Source: Strigamia acuminata
Lineage: Eukaryota > Arthropoda > Chilopoda > Geophilomorpha > Linotaeniidae
Reading direction: 5' to 3'
Length of the DNA: 64,000 bases
NCBI GenBank assembly: GCA_949358305.1
Contig: OX442315.1
Span: forward strand, 32,018,427 to 32,082,426
In this document: in pieces, positions 14,301 through 29,300 of the stretch
Position numbering within the stretch: the stretch's first letter is position 1
Layout of the letters: each line of letters starts with the position of its first letter
Position numbers and translations under genes: made by a program
Notes under the pieces: generated by a model
What the model saw: only the letters and a program-made list of their open reading frames with translations
What the model was told of the DNA's origin: nothing
Database searches by the model: none

Positions 14301-17300
14301 AGTAACATTAACTGTTTCAAAATGTAAAATTACGAATGCATCCGCAACAATAAGAGAATCAAAAATAGATATTTCACTACGGATGTCACTTGTCAAAGTG
14401 CACCAAATGGTTCCTGGTGCATGAGTGATTATGTTTGGTTTTGTAGTTAATTAGTTACAAGTAATCAGACAATTTGAAAAATTAGATAACATCAAATGAG
14501 TAGAGTACCACAAGTTACTAGTGCAGATATTAGAGAATGGATGAAAGTAAAATGGAATCAGAGAGAGAAATTCTATCACACACCACAAATTACAATTTAA
14601 TATGGGAGATAGTATTGGCTTCTTCTAAGAAATCAATAATTAAATTCTATTTTTACTCGTAGCGTCCTTGTTTGTTAGTGAATGGCCCTTTATTTCCCCA
14701 ATGTAAAATGGAATGTTTCTCAAGAGATGGAGGCGAGCCGTGACGAAAATAATTACAAGTTCATCTTTACTGCAACTGCATTGGTATGGTTAGAAAGAAA
14801 GAAAACTGCAATGCACCATCATGACAGAGAAAAAAGAAAATCGCAAGTTGAGTTTCTTTTTCCTTTAAAAAAAAAAAACAATTTTCTTTCATTGATTTAA
14901 CAAGTTTTTTAATATTTTTTTGTTATTTCAAATTCTAACCAGATGGAATAAAATTCTCGCTCTTTTATTGGAATTACGATCTAGGATTCTAGGTTGTGTT
15001 TGATTAAAGAGTTTAGTCTGAAGCGTTGTTACAATAAGTCATATTCAACATATATACATGCAGATATATGGCCTTGACGTCATATTATCATGATGGTCCA
15101 AACTTAGTGGTGTCGAATCGAATTTACTTCTTCCTCCATGGCATTCATTAATTGTGCGTACGATAACAACAGTCCTGTGAAAAGAATACTTTGCAAGCAG
15201 CTCACCCTAATGAAGCCAGGTTGGCATTCGACAAGTTGGTCAATTGATGAAGCAACAGTGAGAGACTTAGTTGTAGCCGGTAATAGTATTAACTTGACTT
15301 TGTGGGCCTTCTTGACCCACAGATTGGTTACGGAGTGGTAGAAAGGCAATCTACTTGGGAAGAAGCCTTAAACCTCGAAACTTGAATGTCTCAGCCTTCT
15401 TTTGGTAAATTGAATTTACTTCTCTTCACAATTCGCAAGGGAAACCCTTGAGTGATAAGATGTTTTTTTAGTTCTTGCCGGTCACCAAGGATAACATGGA
15501 CACGTATCCGTGTGTTATTTCCTATTGATTCATTGTTCTGTGCGCTGATTGGATAACAGCAATCACGTGTCATGCATTGCTTGCCAACTAAGCATGTTTG
15601 TTACCTGTTGTCATCCTAGAATACAGTGCAGCTATACATTATGTGGCGCCATCAGTGGCAAAACGCACTGAACATGTGGATACGTGTCAATGTTATCCTT
15701 GATTCATGATAGTATCTGTTTATAGTGTCGTTTTTGAGCCTTTATTTTCATTCAACCAACAAACTGTAGTTGTGGCCCCCTTATTTGAACACAATTATAT
15801 GCATTTACTTACGTTTTAGGAAGTGGATGCAAAAATAATTCAATAATCATCCCATTTTACAAAGACGTAATAAAATACTCATTAGGCCTAGTACAATGGA
15901 TTATGAGAGCTCCTTGCAATTCATTTCGCATTCAATTCAAGCTCGCATAACATTTAAAAACGGTTTAATCCTCATGGCAACATATGGTATATTAATTGCT
16001 CGAGAAACAAGAGTACCGTCAACACGAGTGGCCATTTTGAAGACTATAAAGAAGACCTGAATAAACACAGTCAAGTTGACCTTTAAAGACCAGAGTTCAA
16101 ATTAACAAACCATTAGCCAATGCAAAAGCACACAAATTTTAAACAAACTTTGCGCCGCCGCCGACACAAAATGCTTTGAATGAAATATTTCAATAAGTTT
16201 TTCAAAACTTTCGTTGTTTTCTAATTAAAAAAAAACAACATCTTGTGGGCTAAATTAAGAAATAAATGATTACAGTTTGTTGCGAGACAGATGCTATCAT
16301 TAAATGCTCGTTTCGGACTCAGTATGCTTTTTATTTCGCTGCCCCACATTGCTTACGTAAAAACCTCTCCTAACATTCACAATACTACAGTTAGAAAAAA
16401 AACTGTGTATAAAAGAAGTTAGATAAAGCATTAGTCGGCTGTTATATGAGTAATGACTGTGTGCACAATGTTTGTGTATCATACGACTGGCCTTCACCTC
16501 CAGGTCGTTTTTAATAGACACAAGAGAAATCAATAAGACAGAGAAAAAACCAGTTACAGTAAACAAGAAACCGATATATATTTTTTTTAAAAATGTAATT
16601 ATTATTTCTTTTTCCATTTTTAAAAAAAAAAAATATCTAATTTCCCAAAAGGTTTTTCAAATGATTCTTCAGAATAAAATAGAAACAAATTATTAAAAAA
16701 AAAAAAAAATATTCCTATCTACTATTGATTCAGTCTTTTCAAATTTAAACAATTTATAACTACCCTTTTAGACAGATGTATCAAAACAAGCCAAAAATAG
16801 CAAAACAAAAGATAATATCTTATTATCTTACCTGCTCGGTGAGAAGGCCATCCGGACAGTCTCGAAGGAAGCCTTTGTGCCTATAAAACAACAAAATCCA
16901 AGTTATAAACCTTTTGTTTACAATTCATGCATAAGAAATAACAAGTGACTCGTAGTGGGGTGCAATTTAATTAAAAATGCAATTCATTGACACTGGTTTT
17001 AAAAATAATCCCACAATGTGATGAATTGATGAATTACTAAATAATTATAATTTCAACTGTGTAATTCCATAGTTAAAATGGGTTTCTATTCAACGTTTCA
17101 CTTCGAATCCAATTTTGCAGCTCAGTCCTCATTTCGTATTTCACTAGAAATTGATAAATTATGTGTTCTTGTTTGATCTTCACCAACACGCAACTTTAAA
17201 AGACACCTATTTAAAACCGACGTTTGTGTACGCAAATTGAGAAATCAATAGTCGAGCTTCCAAGTCCCCTCGAAACCAAACGTCGAAAACTCGAAGCAAA

Positions 17301-20300
17301 ATTATAATTTCCTTTCAAATAATCAGATCTGCACTTGTACTAGTATTTCTGCGTCCAATAACTGATATCGCCTGAAAAGCCAGTTGTTGCCCGTGAAATA
17401 AAAAGCGAAATAAATCAACCATAAATGAGAAAAGATAAAACAAGACGATTTCGATAAAAAAAAAAAAACACGAGAGCACAAAAAAGCGTGTGTTACTGCG
17501 TATTTCATTTCACGTGGTCAGTTGACTGATTACAAAGTAGTAAATTAACTTAATGAAAAAAATCGAAGAGAAAAAAATAATCCCGTTCCAAAGTAATTTA
17601 TCTTCATTAACTTAAGTGAGTTTTATCAGCCAATTCCATCAAATAAAGATTACCGTATCTTAAAAAACTATTTTGTGCTTTTAATTCAATATTTGTCTTC
17701 TTTTTCAAAAAAACTATACAAAGTCCTGCATTGTCCTGCGCAGAAAAGCAACTTTGTACTTTAACTCTATTGTATTACCAACCACAAAAAAGCTGAGCTA
17801 AAGATGAGACGAGATGAGATGAGATGAGCAACCGAGAACAAAATTATCAGCGTGAAAAGAAGTAACTGGAAATGGCCCACCCATACAAATCCAAGCAAAT
17901 TCCCAAGAAACTAGAAGCTAGCTCAGAGTAACTGATTCAATTACCTTTACCCACACACAGCACGCAAAGGATTTCTAGTGCTTGTCTTAAAGAGAATCAG
18001 GTGTAGGGTTAAGCTTTCAACGGTTCTTTCTTGAACCAATTTAATTTATCCTACAAGTTTGAAAGCACTAAGAAGAGCAAGTCTAAAGCCATTGATAAAA
18101 GAATGATAGCACGACCTCAATCTGTAAAATTGGAAAGTTTAATTTAAACCCCGTGGCAAATAACCTCCGAAAGCACTCAGAAGAAACAACACAAAGGACC
18201 GTAAGCTTCTCTCTTAATGTCCAATAGCCGTAGTCACAAGTTAAGCCACTCAACAACAATCTAGTACTCGAAAATTGAAAAGAACCATATACATGTTAAA
18301 GCAGATCCAAACTAAATCGTTTACTTTAAAATTGGAGAACTTCTCACCTTCTTTTTTAAGATTAACTCGCTTACGCAAATCTAACTCGTGTGACATCATG
18401 TGCTGATATTTTTTGGCAATAATTGCTTTGCGACAAAATGAAAATAATCGTTTACTACGTTTACATGGTCACAGGTTTTCAGTTAAGTGAAAATCCCAAT
18501 TTTATTTATCTGGAAAACCGTATTTGTTTATATGGCATTAGTTTTCTGGCATTACCCATAACACAATTCGTTTATCAGGAACAACAAAATAGATGTCAAA
18601 CTATTTTAACCCCTAAACAAACCAAATTCAGCTTCTGTAGCACTTCTTTCAAAAGCAAGAAACATTTAAATTTTGAGAAAACAAAGGAATATATCATTTT
18701 TGTTTATAATGAGTGCCTTTTTTAGTAAGGGGTACGAAATATCAAGGTCAGTCTCTCAATTACAAGTTGTAACTTCCCTTGAGAAATTAAAATACCGTAT
18801 GCGGGGTTTCAACTACTGCTATTAGATGGCGCTAGAGTAAAATTTCACAATGCAAGATTTCCATTATGTTTGCAGTGGAGAATATGTCAGCAATTTGAAA
18901 CAATCAAACTCAAAACAAGACAGTGTTACAATCACAAAACTGTTTTTAAGGCATGTTGCATTGTTTCCCTTCACTTGTTTTACTCCCATTAGTGATATTT
19001 CACCAACAAAAGAAATAAAACAGTCCGACAACAGTATACATTAAGTTTATTGGATTCACTTTGCATTTGCAACCAAGTTATTACCCTAGAAAGAACACAT
19101 GCACTTGAAGAACAACATTTTTGGTACTTATTTTCATTCCATGACACAAAGTAACAAAGCAACATAAAATGCACTTCTTATTTGCATGACAACTTGCTCC
19201 CAACTCTTCCATCAAATTAACGTTAGAAGCTCGCCGCAAAGCCACTCTATTCCAGGTGTAATTAAAGAAAACCCAACTGTAATACATAAATAAACACAAA
19301 AAAAAACAAAGAAAATGTGGGATGACCATAAACTATATCCAAACAATAAAAAGAAACCATTTCTGTCACAAAACAATTCTAACATAAAAACACAATTCCC
19401 AAAACAATCACAAATAGACAACGAATAGGAACCAAAATGTCTTGCATTGTCTCCATTTTCTCTCAGAATAAAACTGTCACAATAATTTAAACCTCTTATT
19501 CTACATTTTCCTTTTTCCTTTTTATTTTAGTGTTCTAAACAGTTCATTTAAAATCAAACAGTTAATCCTGTCTCACATTTTTGCACACTAAAGAGCATTT
19601 TAAGCTAAATAGCTTTTCTTTTTCTCCCAGTGAAAAAGAAAAACTGTTTATATGTATGAGCTGACAGATGTCTCTGTGTTTGGTGAAAAGCACAGTTTCA
19701 AACATAATGTGCTAGAAACTCAGTTGTGGTTTTCAATTCTGTTGTGAATGTGATTGTGAACATGAGTGCACACAAGTGCCACACCCACTTAAGTGAAGTG
19801 CATCCGAAGAATCAAAGAAAGGATGAGATCAAGTGTCTAAAGCTCTAAAACAAAACAATAAATTTCAAAGATTCCTTTTTGTCTTGCACTTAGAACACAT
19901 TCACGTCCTGAATCACATTTCCTACTACAAGTGCACAAGTAAATAACGTGAATTATATTGCACGCTTTTTAATCTAGGTGGATTATCAGTCTTTGGTCTT
20001 AATATTTCTTAGAATTGTTTTGGACCAATTGTCTTGGTTTAAAATTTCACAGAGTGCCTAGCAACAGAAATTCCACTGCAAATCTACTGCAATTGCGACA
20101 ACAATTTTTAAGGTAAAATTGATTTCCCATTCAATGTTATCTTTTATCGTAAACCTCCTTGGCAGTTTAGTGCACAATTAATTGTTCCCATTTTGATACT
20201 AATTTGTTTTGATAATTTTCCATCATATTGAGTTGAAAAAAAATGTTCTCTCTAATCATTCATAGACTAGATTAAAGCGTCGATGTAACGTTCGAGGCGG

Positions 20301-23300
20301 CCATTTTGAATTTGATTGTAAAAACCAAAACCCGCCATAATACGATTCGTAAACCACTCCAGTCGTGATTTTGGTTTTTGCGTTTTTTGGCGATGGTTGT
20401 TTGCGTTTACAGAAACGGTAAAAACCAATACTTTGAACGCACCTTATGTTTTTAAACAGCTTGTTTCGATCTAACGTCAAAAAATGATATACCATAGCTT
20501 CCCATATTATAGCCAGGGTTCATTTAGTCGCTGGTCCCGTTTAAGTGCCGGGCAATCAGTGGCAATTCTAGGAATTGGCGCCAGCCCTGAATATGCGCCA
20601 AGGCAGGTAAAATCATCGAATTTTTGCAAAAAATTGGTGATTTTAACGAAAAAAATCACCATTTTCTGCCAAAAATCTGTGTTTATAACGAAAAAATCTG
20701 TGATTTTTTGCTTATGCGCCAGGCCCGAATAAGCGCCGGTTGGGTCGGCTGAAAATAACGGGGCGGTACGGTAGTCTGTTTTCAGTCGCAATGGGCATGC
20801 ACACGACCTTTAAACCACAAAACATGTACAACTGCAAGTTAAACATGCCTTTATGAATGCGCTTTCGGTCAAGGTGTAGTAAAAGTTGATTAGTTTTGAA
20901 TATCAAACTGCCTCTTTTATTCTCATCAAATTTCCACAAATTATTTATTCTGACTTTTCACATTACCGTATTTTGAAAACACAAGTATACAATGGGAGTC
21001 TTTTATGAGCTTTATTCCTCCAACACATAACAATCAACAAGACTGTCTAGCTCATAGAAACTCTTTGCTTAATAATTCCCACAAATAATCCTTTCAATTT
21101 AGAAAACAAAACACTATAGGGGGTTTCCAGCAATGTTGAGATTATGCTTGGTATGGGGTTATTTGCATCAAGATGTGGTTGGAGATAAAATTGGACACAT
21201 GTGTTACATTTGCATGTTAAACAGGAAGTAAGATTTATTCTCTTATTAGTTACATATAATACATATATTCAAATACGCTTGTACGCACCTGACAGTGACG
21301 CACCGAACAATATCACCGACAGAAGATTTCCAAATATTCACACCTTTACTCAAAATTAAAACCAAAAACGCATTAAATTAACTTCTAGTTTTGATAATCC
21401 AACTCCCATAACACCGTATTAATTAATTAAAAGCAACACACACCGGTAATATTGTTTTATATTTAAACATGCTACCATTTTTTCTATCTTCGTTAACTCA
21501 CACCATCCGCCCAGCCATAAACCGGTCCCGGGAAAATAAAAAGCACAAACGGTGCAATAGAATACACAAAACGGATCCGCATCACGAGCTATTGCACCGC
21601 TTTGTCGTTAAAGTGTGCAAGACTGAACTTAATCCACATCCTAGGACCACGTCTTCATCTTCAGTGGCAGGAAGTTCCCTAGCTCGTCTGCTAACTCTTG
21701 TACGTTAATGGTTCTTTTTCTTCTGCAAAAGTAATTGAGCACAGCACCAAGTGTTAGCCATCCACTTGTCTTTTATCACTTTCTACATCTTTTAACTTAC
21801 AATTGCAATTCAACTGTTCGATTTCTTTTACATCTAAAGAATTAATTACACTCCCTTCTCACCATCATTTGGGAAAATAATTAACCACTTGATCACCGTC
21901 AACTTTATGCGGTAATGCTATAAATTGGTGATAGAGGTCTACATTTGTTAGGGAAATGAGGACCACCAACTGGCAGCAAATTTCAGCTATTTCAAAGTAG
22001 ATTAAGTAAAGTGGTACATGAATTATCGAATTTGTTTAAACTCAATCCTCCTGTGCTATGACAGCCATTATGCAAATTAAAGCAAATTTCTAAATTTTTA
22101 CTGCGTGCCATATCAACCGGAAATAGTAATAAGTTATCTCTAACCGTATCTGTATTCCACATCGAGATTGTTTACGTTTAGGTTGATGCAAACCGATATA
22201 ATCTCGGAAAAAATGCAATTGCTTCACTTATGGAAAATTTATGGATTGCACTTCCTGTCACTTTGCACCAATGTAAATTTGCTTGCCATATACATCGATA
22301 TAAACTAGCCGTAACAGTAAATCAATATCAGTCGGTGGTTTACGAGATGGCACATAAGGTGGATCCTTCCTTTGAGACCGCTAAAAAAGTACCGGGTGGC
22401 CCACATAAAAGCGGCCCGACAATACACAAGTAGGGTTACGAATGGTGACTCAAAAAAATATATTTACGCACAAAATTAAATATATATTAATCATTAGCTG
22501 AGGGCAGTGTTGTTTAATTGATGTTTCTAGTGCAGTTTTTTCCGCTCTTTCGTTTGGTGTTTAGCTTTTGACGATCCGAGCGTTAGTTCTCGAGATATTT
22601 GCAATTTTAATCAAACTTTGCGAATTCGGACAATAATTGATTAAAATTGCAAATATCTCGAGAACCAATGCTCGGATCGTCAAAAACTAAACACCAAACG
22701 AAAGAGCGGAAAAAACTGCACTAGAAACATGAATTAAACAACACTTCCCTCAGCTAATGATTAATGTATATTTAATTTTGTGCGTAAATACATTTTTTTG
22801 AGTCACCATTCGTAACCCTACTTGTATATTGTCGGGCCGCTTTTATGTGGGCCACCCGGTATTTTCAACACAAATTGAAATTTTTCGAGACATTTTGCTT
22901 TGCGTTTGTTTTTGTACTGCATTAACAAGTTCTCATTTTTTTAGGTAGAACTCCATCTTTCTGTTTCGGAGGTAGGAGAAACCAGGCAAAGACAACAATT
23001 GATGCAACGGAAATGCAAACAATCGGCTGAAACAGCTGCGCCATCTCTTGATGGGAAATCACACAAAATGGCGGAAACCAGAACAAAACAACAGACAACA
23101 AAAATGGTAGCTGATTTAATCTGCTTTTAGTAGCAGTGGACGTGCGCACAAAACATGTTTAACTGCAATTTTCAACTAACTTTTCGAATGCAGTTACCGT
23201 TAAACTCCATGAAAAACCAATTGACATCCTCAAAATTTATCTATTTTGTTGAAAAAAGAGTCAATTGTCTTAAAAACCATTTTGATAAAGTTTGATGATG

Positions 23301-26300
23301 ATTGGACACAGTCCTTAATATTGAGACCGAACCATTCACTCGTTGGATCTACCAATTTGTTTGTAGAATTGATTTTCTTTTCAATTATTAAACCAAGGAC
23401 CCTTAGTGAAAATATTAAATGTAAGTTTATACAATTTAATTGGCAGTCAGCAGCTTGTCATATCACCACACACCATGTCAGATGACAATTAATTGCATTA
23501 ATGAACACCTGTAACTAATTTATTTGAGAATAAAAATGATTTACGGCTGCACAAAACAGACAAATTTATTTTCTTTAATAAAACCCACAATCCAGACCCT
23601 ATCGGTCATCCGCAAGCTGTTAATATTGTTGTAACCTGTTTTAACTTAATTATTCCTAACTACAGTAATTAAACACATCGGGTCTTATCAAAACTATGTA
23701 CAAGATATTAATAAGAGACTAATATCTTCTCAAAACAAACACTTAAATAATTTATTCTGGGATTAGAATAATTTTAATGCACTTTACACGAAATATTTAG
23801 GCACATTCTTTGATACTGAAATTATACAATGACTGATTAAAATATATATTATTAATACAATGAATTGTGGTAAATGAATAAAAAATGATATGTAAAATGA
23901 CGACAGCGATGGCTTGTCAACGTCGACTTGTATTGCGATGGCTTCTTGCGACAATTATCGATCAGTTTTGGCTCGAAATAATTTGGTTTTCTTCACTTAA
24001 AGAATAACGGAAAATATTCCGAAATCTTATCTCTACTTCTACTCACAAACTGCAAGACGCCCAACAATTCGGGCAACTCTTCTGACTGCTGTTGGAAGAA
24101 TTCCTTATGCTGAACTGACGACGTGGCGACTTCAGGCAATTTGGGACCTTTCTCGGCTTGGGCGGCACGATGAGCTCCGTAGACTGCGATGATGTCAACT
24201 TTGGCTTCTTTACACCGGCTCTTGACAAGCTCAAGGCTAGGCTGTGGTCTCAGCTCAATTCAGTTTTGACTGAGCAAAGATGAAATCTCACAACGAACGC
24301 AGTTTGTTGCAAAAAAATTTCACTGTCTGTGAAAGGAGTCCAAATAATGGCATAAATCACAAGTGAGATCAAGAAATTGGTTTGGTTTCAGGAGATAACT
24401 TTTGTGACTGTTCATGGCAGTGATTTGGTTTTAGACTGCCTTCTCAATCTCAAACAGGATATGCATCCTGTTGAGACAGAGGGGCTTGTAGGCCTGTTGC
24501 CCTGGCAACGACGTAATTGATCATGAGAACCAACTTTTTGGACAAAATAAAAATAATAAACAGAAATAATTTTGATACAATAAAATATATATTTCCAATA
24601 AATATTCTTATTTTTTGCCTTCCGGGTCACCACAATATTTAAAATCATTAACATGAAGAATGTTCGTTTGCTATTCCCACTACAACAACGCCACCTAGTG
24701 CTTGTTTGCCACTGCAAACTCCAAAAATGTTTAAAAAATTCCAGTTGCGGCGTCACGTTTACCAATTTTTGCTAAAGCACTAAATTAAATCAAACTGAAG
24801 AAAAAATTAATTAAAAACATATTGCAATCTACAAGCATGTTTCATGGAGTCAATTTATTCACCTCTGGTGCTATTATGATTCACTAAAAATTAATTTGGT
24901 ATCACATTGCTGTCATAATTATGCTGTCATATCTTTTTTAAAAATCAATATTTAAAAACTACTAAATGAAAACTGCCAAAGTGTTGTAGCATGTAGAATT
25001 AATTAACAGCTATTATGGTCAGATATTGTCACAAACAGCAGCACCATCAGGAATAACTAAATTTTGTAATTATTGCAAGTTGTTTACTTTTTGTTTGCAC
25101 AACCACAAGATTAACCAATGAAAAGATGGACACCATCCCAGTTCACATACGGAATAAAAAAACTGTGCAATAAGACATTATGCTGTAGCTTGATCACCAT
25201 AGTATATAACTTATGGTAGCTGTAGAAGTAGAAGGCTATCCATTTTTATTGGCATAGCAAAGTCAACATTGAAACTGTCTGAGGTTAAGCAACCTGCTTT
25301 GCGTGCAAAAGAAATTTTTTATTTCCCAGAACACGGTGGTCCATTTGTTTATTTAATCCTCCTTGCCCGGCCCAAAAGTTAATTTTAAACAACAAAATGT
25401 GTTTCAATTAATTTTTTTTCTGAAAGAAACGGCTTTTATTTATTTGTCGATTCATTCTCTTGTCACCAATAACCCCCCATTGGCTACATTTCACATAAAA
25501 ATAAAACATCAAAGAGCAGAATCATTTACATAAATTTATGACCCGAGTTCGGTTGTCAAATTTTTTTAAATTTTATGTGTTATAAATATTAAATTATCTT
25601 ATTAATAATTGAAAAAAGTAGTCGTATTTATTCCATTACAAAATAACAAGAAAAAAAATTTAAAGCAGCACCTGTTATTCCTAAAAACAAATTTTTTCAT
25701 ATTTTATACAGAATAAATACGAATACTTTTTCAATTATTAATAAGATAATTTAATATTTGTAACACATAAAATTTAAAAAATAAGCTAATTCAATATTTA
25801 TAACATAAAACACCATTAATGGGAGCGCCGTACACTGTTTTTCCACCTTTATCCGCTAAGTGACATTGAAATCAATGTTAAAAAACACGTGTTCATGGCA
25901 GAAAATATAATTACATTTGGAAAACTAACATTGCCCACATGCTTAGGTGTGCACAATCAAAGCCAAAAATGACCAACCCTAATTAGCAATGTGTTGTAAC
26001 TACAGCAGCTATGACTATGGGAAGATTAAGGCATCTAGACTGCAGTGATAACACTATATTCAAATCACCACAATGTTTCTCCGAACTCCTATTGATATTG
26101 AGCCATCCACTGGTGTAGTGGCACAAAAAGTAGTTCCTAACAGCAGAATTGTAATCTAACTAGGCAAAACAACCAATAAAAAACTAAACCTTTGTTTACC
26201 TGCCAAAAGAAAACAATACTATGCTAACATTGTTTGATTGATTAAAAGAGAAAAAAGCTTATTTAGCAAATAAAATAAACATTTTTTTATCAAATAAATA

Positions 26301-29300
26301 AAATCCATCCTTCCAATTACTTTTTACACTAAAATACATTGAAAATAAACAGAACTACTTTTCCGCATAGTAGAGCACAGTCCCCATTTAAGCGTAAACC
26401 GGCTTAGCCAATAGGAGTTAAAACAACGTTGTAGTGGTTTTGAGTATAGGAGCATTCAAACAGTCATAAAACTAAACAACATATTTAAACTGCTTTACCA
26501 AGAGCTGTCTCAATCTAACTTCACAAAATGGTGGCCGATTTAGTCTGATTCAGTTGCATTTAAACATTCAAATAAACAAAACATGTTAAAATACATGTCA
26601 CACACGCATTTGTAAATGCGCCTACTGTTAATCTAACAATAACCATTTAACTTTTGCTTTCTTGAACTTATTTGTCGAGTTGGTGGTCCACTAAAAACTT
26701 ATTCGCAGTCTCCCCAGTGGACCGCAATCGACATGTTAAGCATGCTTACTTGTTAGTCTAGAGGATGCGTGTTGAGACCTGATGCGCCACGGCCCAAGAG
26801 ATCAATTTAACACTATCGCTATCTCTAAACCGCTCTCCTCACCCCGTGTCCAAACTGGGGAATGGCGACTTATCAAACCAAACTGTCTGCACTGGCAGCA
26901 GTGCCAGACACAAGTCCCAAAATCCACAATTTACATAACAAACTGAGCTACAATTGGATAATTCAATCTCCTCTATTGAATTATTCCTCCTTTAAACCAA
27001 AAAAAACAAAGAAAAAAATTCATTTTCAAAACAAAAATCCTTTTGAAGCAAATTTAAGTGTTGGCAATCACCATTTCATTTCTAATTCAATTCAACAGAC
27101 GCGAATAAAAAAATCCAAATGAAATTAAACGAGATGTAATAGGAGGATCCACAAGATAAAAAATTAAAAACAAAAACCGCAAAATGAAAAACAACTACTT
27201 AAGAATTAGAATTAAAAGAATAAAAAAAATAAAAATTAAAAACGAGCAAACTATTGAGATTGTGCCCGCACGTGTGGAATTCCCAACCCACACACGGCCT
27301 CGCGCATTGTAATAAAACTCGGCCCAGTCAATGCATCCAAGCGCGAAAGCTGCACCTGCATCTGCACCGAATGAATACGGCTCGCCTGCACGACTGAAGA
27401 CCTATACGCAGAAATCCATCACTTTCATACTGAAATAGACTGACTGACTACGCAGACTCTTGCTGCTCGTTCATCACATTTGGTTGGCTGTCACGGGAGA
27501 GATAAGCAGTGCCATGGCCTAATCGAAAAATATCAACGCTTCAAAGAAGGCGGGAAAAGAAACGCCTCACGACCCCAAAAAAAGAACACTTAAGATATGT
27601 CTGCTGAACTGCTCCAACCCTTGAAAAAAAAATTTCTTTTTGTTCATTTGCAACTGATAAACATTTTTTTCTTTCCATCCATCTGCGTAGTTTATTTAAA
27701 GCTTAAAAGATTTACAGATACATTGCTTTTACTCCCTAGATGCTGCAATGATTGATGGCATTGTCTCAGCAGGTTAAAAGTTGGATGTTTAAAACACGTG
27801 ATAATTAACACCAACTTGTGATTTTTTTTCACCTCAAACAACAATTGTATTCCATTTTAGATAAGAATGCCAGGCCTCAAGCAGAACAGCTATGTATGTA
27901 GCTGCGCCCAGAATATTAATGCTAATTTCATACTGCACATTCCAGTGTTAGTATAACGCAATAAGGCGATTCCAAGGTCTTTGAAAACTGAGATGGGGCT
28001 CTGGACAGTCAGAAATGTGAGACCAGTATAAATAAAATCCATAAATGCGCAAACCGTAGACTTTTTACCGTTTATTATTTACATGGCCACGATATGTTAA
28101 TTATCTACTTCCAATTTTTTGTTGGAAATATCAAATTTGGAGGTTAATTTATGATCTTTAGATTGGGAAGGATTTATTCAAAATTACAACCCGGTTTATA
28201 TACTACGGACACCTATACTCGAGTTGCACTCAAAGAGGCACCTCACAATGTGTACTCCCATTGGTCGAGCCAGTTTACTTGTGTAGTGATCTGGAAAAGT
28301 AGACCCAAACACCAGAATTGCATTACAATGTACAGACATTGTAATCGATTGCCTGGGCAACGGCCTAAAATTCAAACTTCCAGACGATGTAAGCAATAAA
28401 CACAACAAACATGAGTTTGACATTTTTTAATGTGTGAAACTTCATTTTAATGATGGAAATAACATTTTTTATTAACCTTCCCATAGCCATGGTAGGTCAA
28501 AAAAAATACAGAAGTGGAAAAATCACTGTAATTCTTTTTTTTCTGATAATTAATTAATGAGGTTAACTTGTATTCCTCAAAAACTTTTTTTTCTTATTTT
28601 ATAATGTCTAAATACAAATAGTTTTTCAATTATTATTAAGATAATTTAATATTTATAACATAAAACACTCTTAATGGGAGCGCCGTACACTGCTTTGCCA
28701 TCTGTTTGCACTAGGTGGCGTATTAAAATTAGTCCTAAAACATGTGCTTTTACCAGGAAAAATGCGATTGCACCAGGAAAAATGTGATTCTGCACATGCG
28801 CAGAAGCATTTTAAAAGAAGGCCGATTTGACCGACCTTAGCTAGCAATGGTGGAAACTAGGCTTGGCTATGGGAAGGTTAAATAAAATCAAAATAACAAA
28901 CTAAATTAGTCATAACAATCACAACAATAAATAAAAAACAAAACTACTTCTCCTAGTAGTAGTGTACAGTCTGGAGTTAGTAGTAAACTGGCTCGACCAA
29001 TGGGAGTACACATTGTGAGGTGCCTTTTTGAGTGCGACTCGAGTATAGCTCTTGCGGTTTTTGAGCTATACTCTGAGCCGATACAACGTTGTTCTGTTTC
29101 CAGGTGTAAGCTTATCACTGGTGTAGTGGCACTAAAAAGTAGCCCATTGTGATAGATTACCAACACTTGTTTCATTGTCAAAGTATTTAACAACAGAGTG
29201 CAGGATTCTAGCTTCATTTACGCCTTCTGTATTCAGGAAGAAGAACTACACACAAGTTTCAAAATAAATGAAGATTAAAAATCCCCGTGCTATTTTCTTT

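Larger units (their letters stand above)
7902..16831 (-). other. Frq intron 3
   Basis: An 8.9-kb intron. Specific elements inside (8186-8492, 11433-11795, 12823-13252, 15486-15702) are entered separately. In 8500-11400 and 13260-15480 I see AT-rich unique-looking sequence with no supported gene; the short open frames there have no recognisable homology. Confidence 0.85.

Noticed and set aside
15104-15349. Minus-strand frame with [17 protein letters not shown], reminiscent of tRNA-SINE read-through
   Set aside because: The underlying DNA does not show A-box/B-box spacing or a repeat copy elsewhere in the window.
24063-24200. Plus-strand open frame across the exon-like block ([20 protein letters not shown]...)
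   Set aside because: It is an antisense opening in GC-richer DNA; splice signals at both ends fit the minus strand better.
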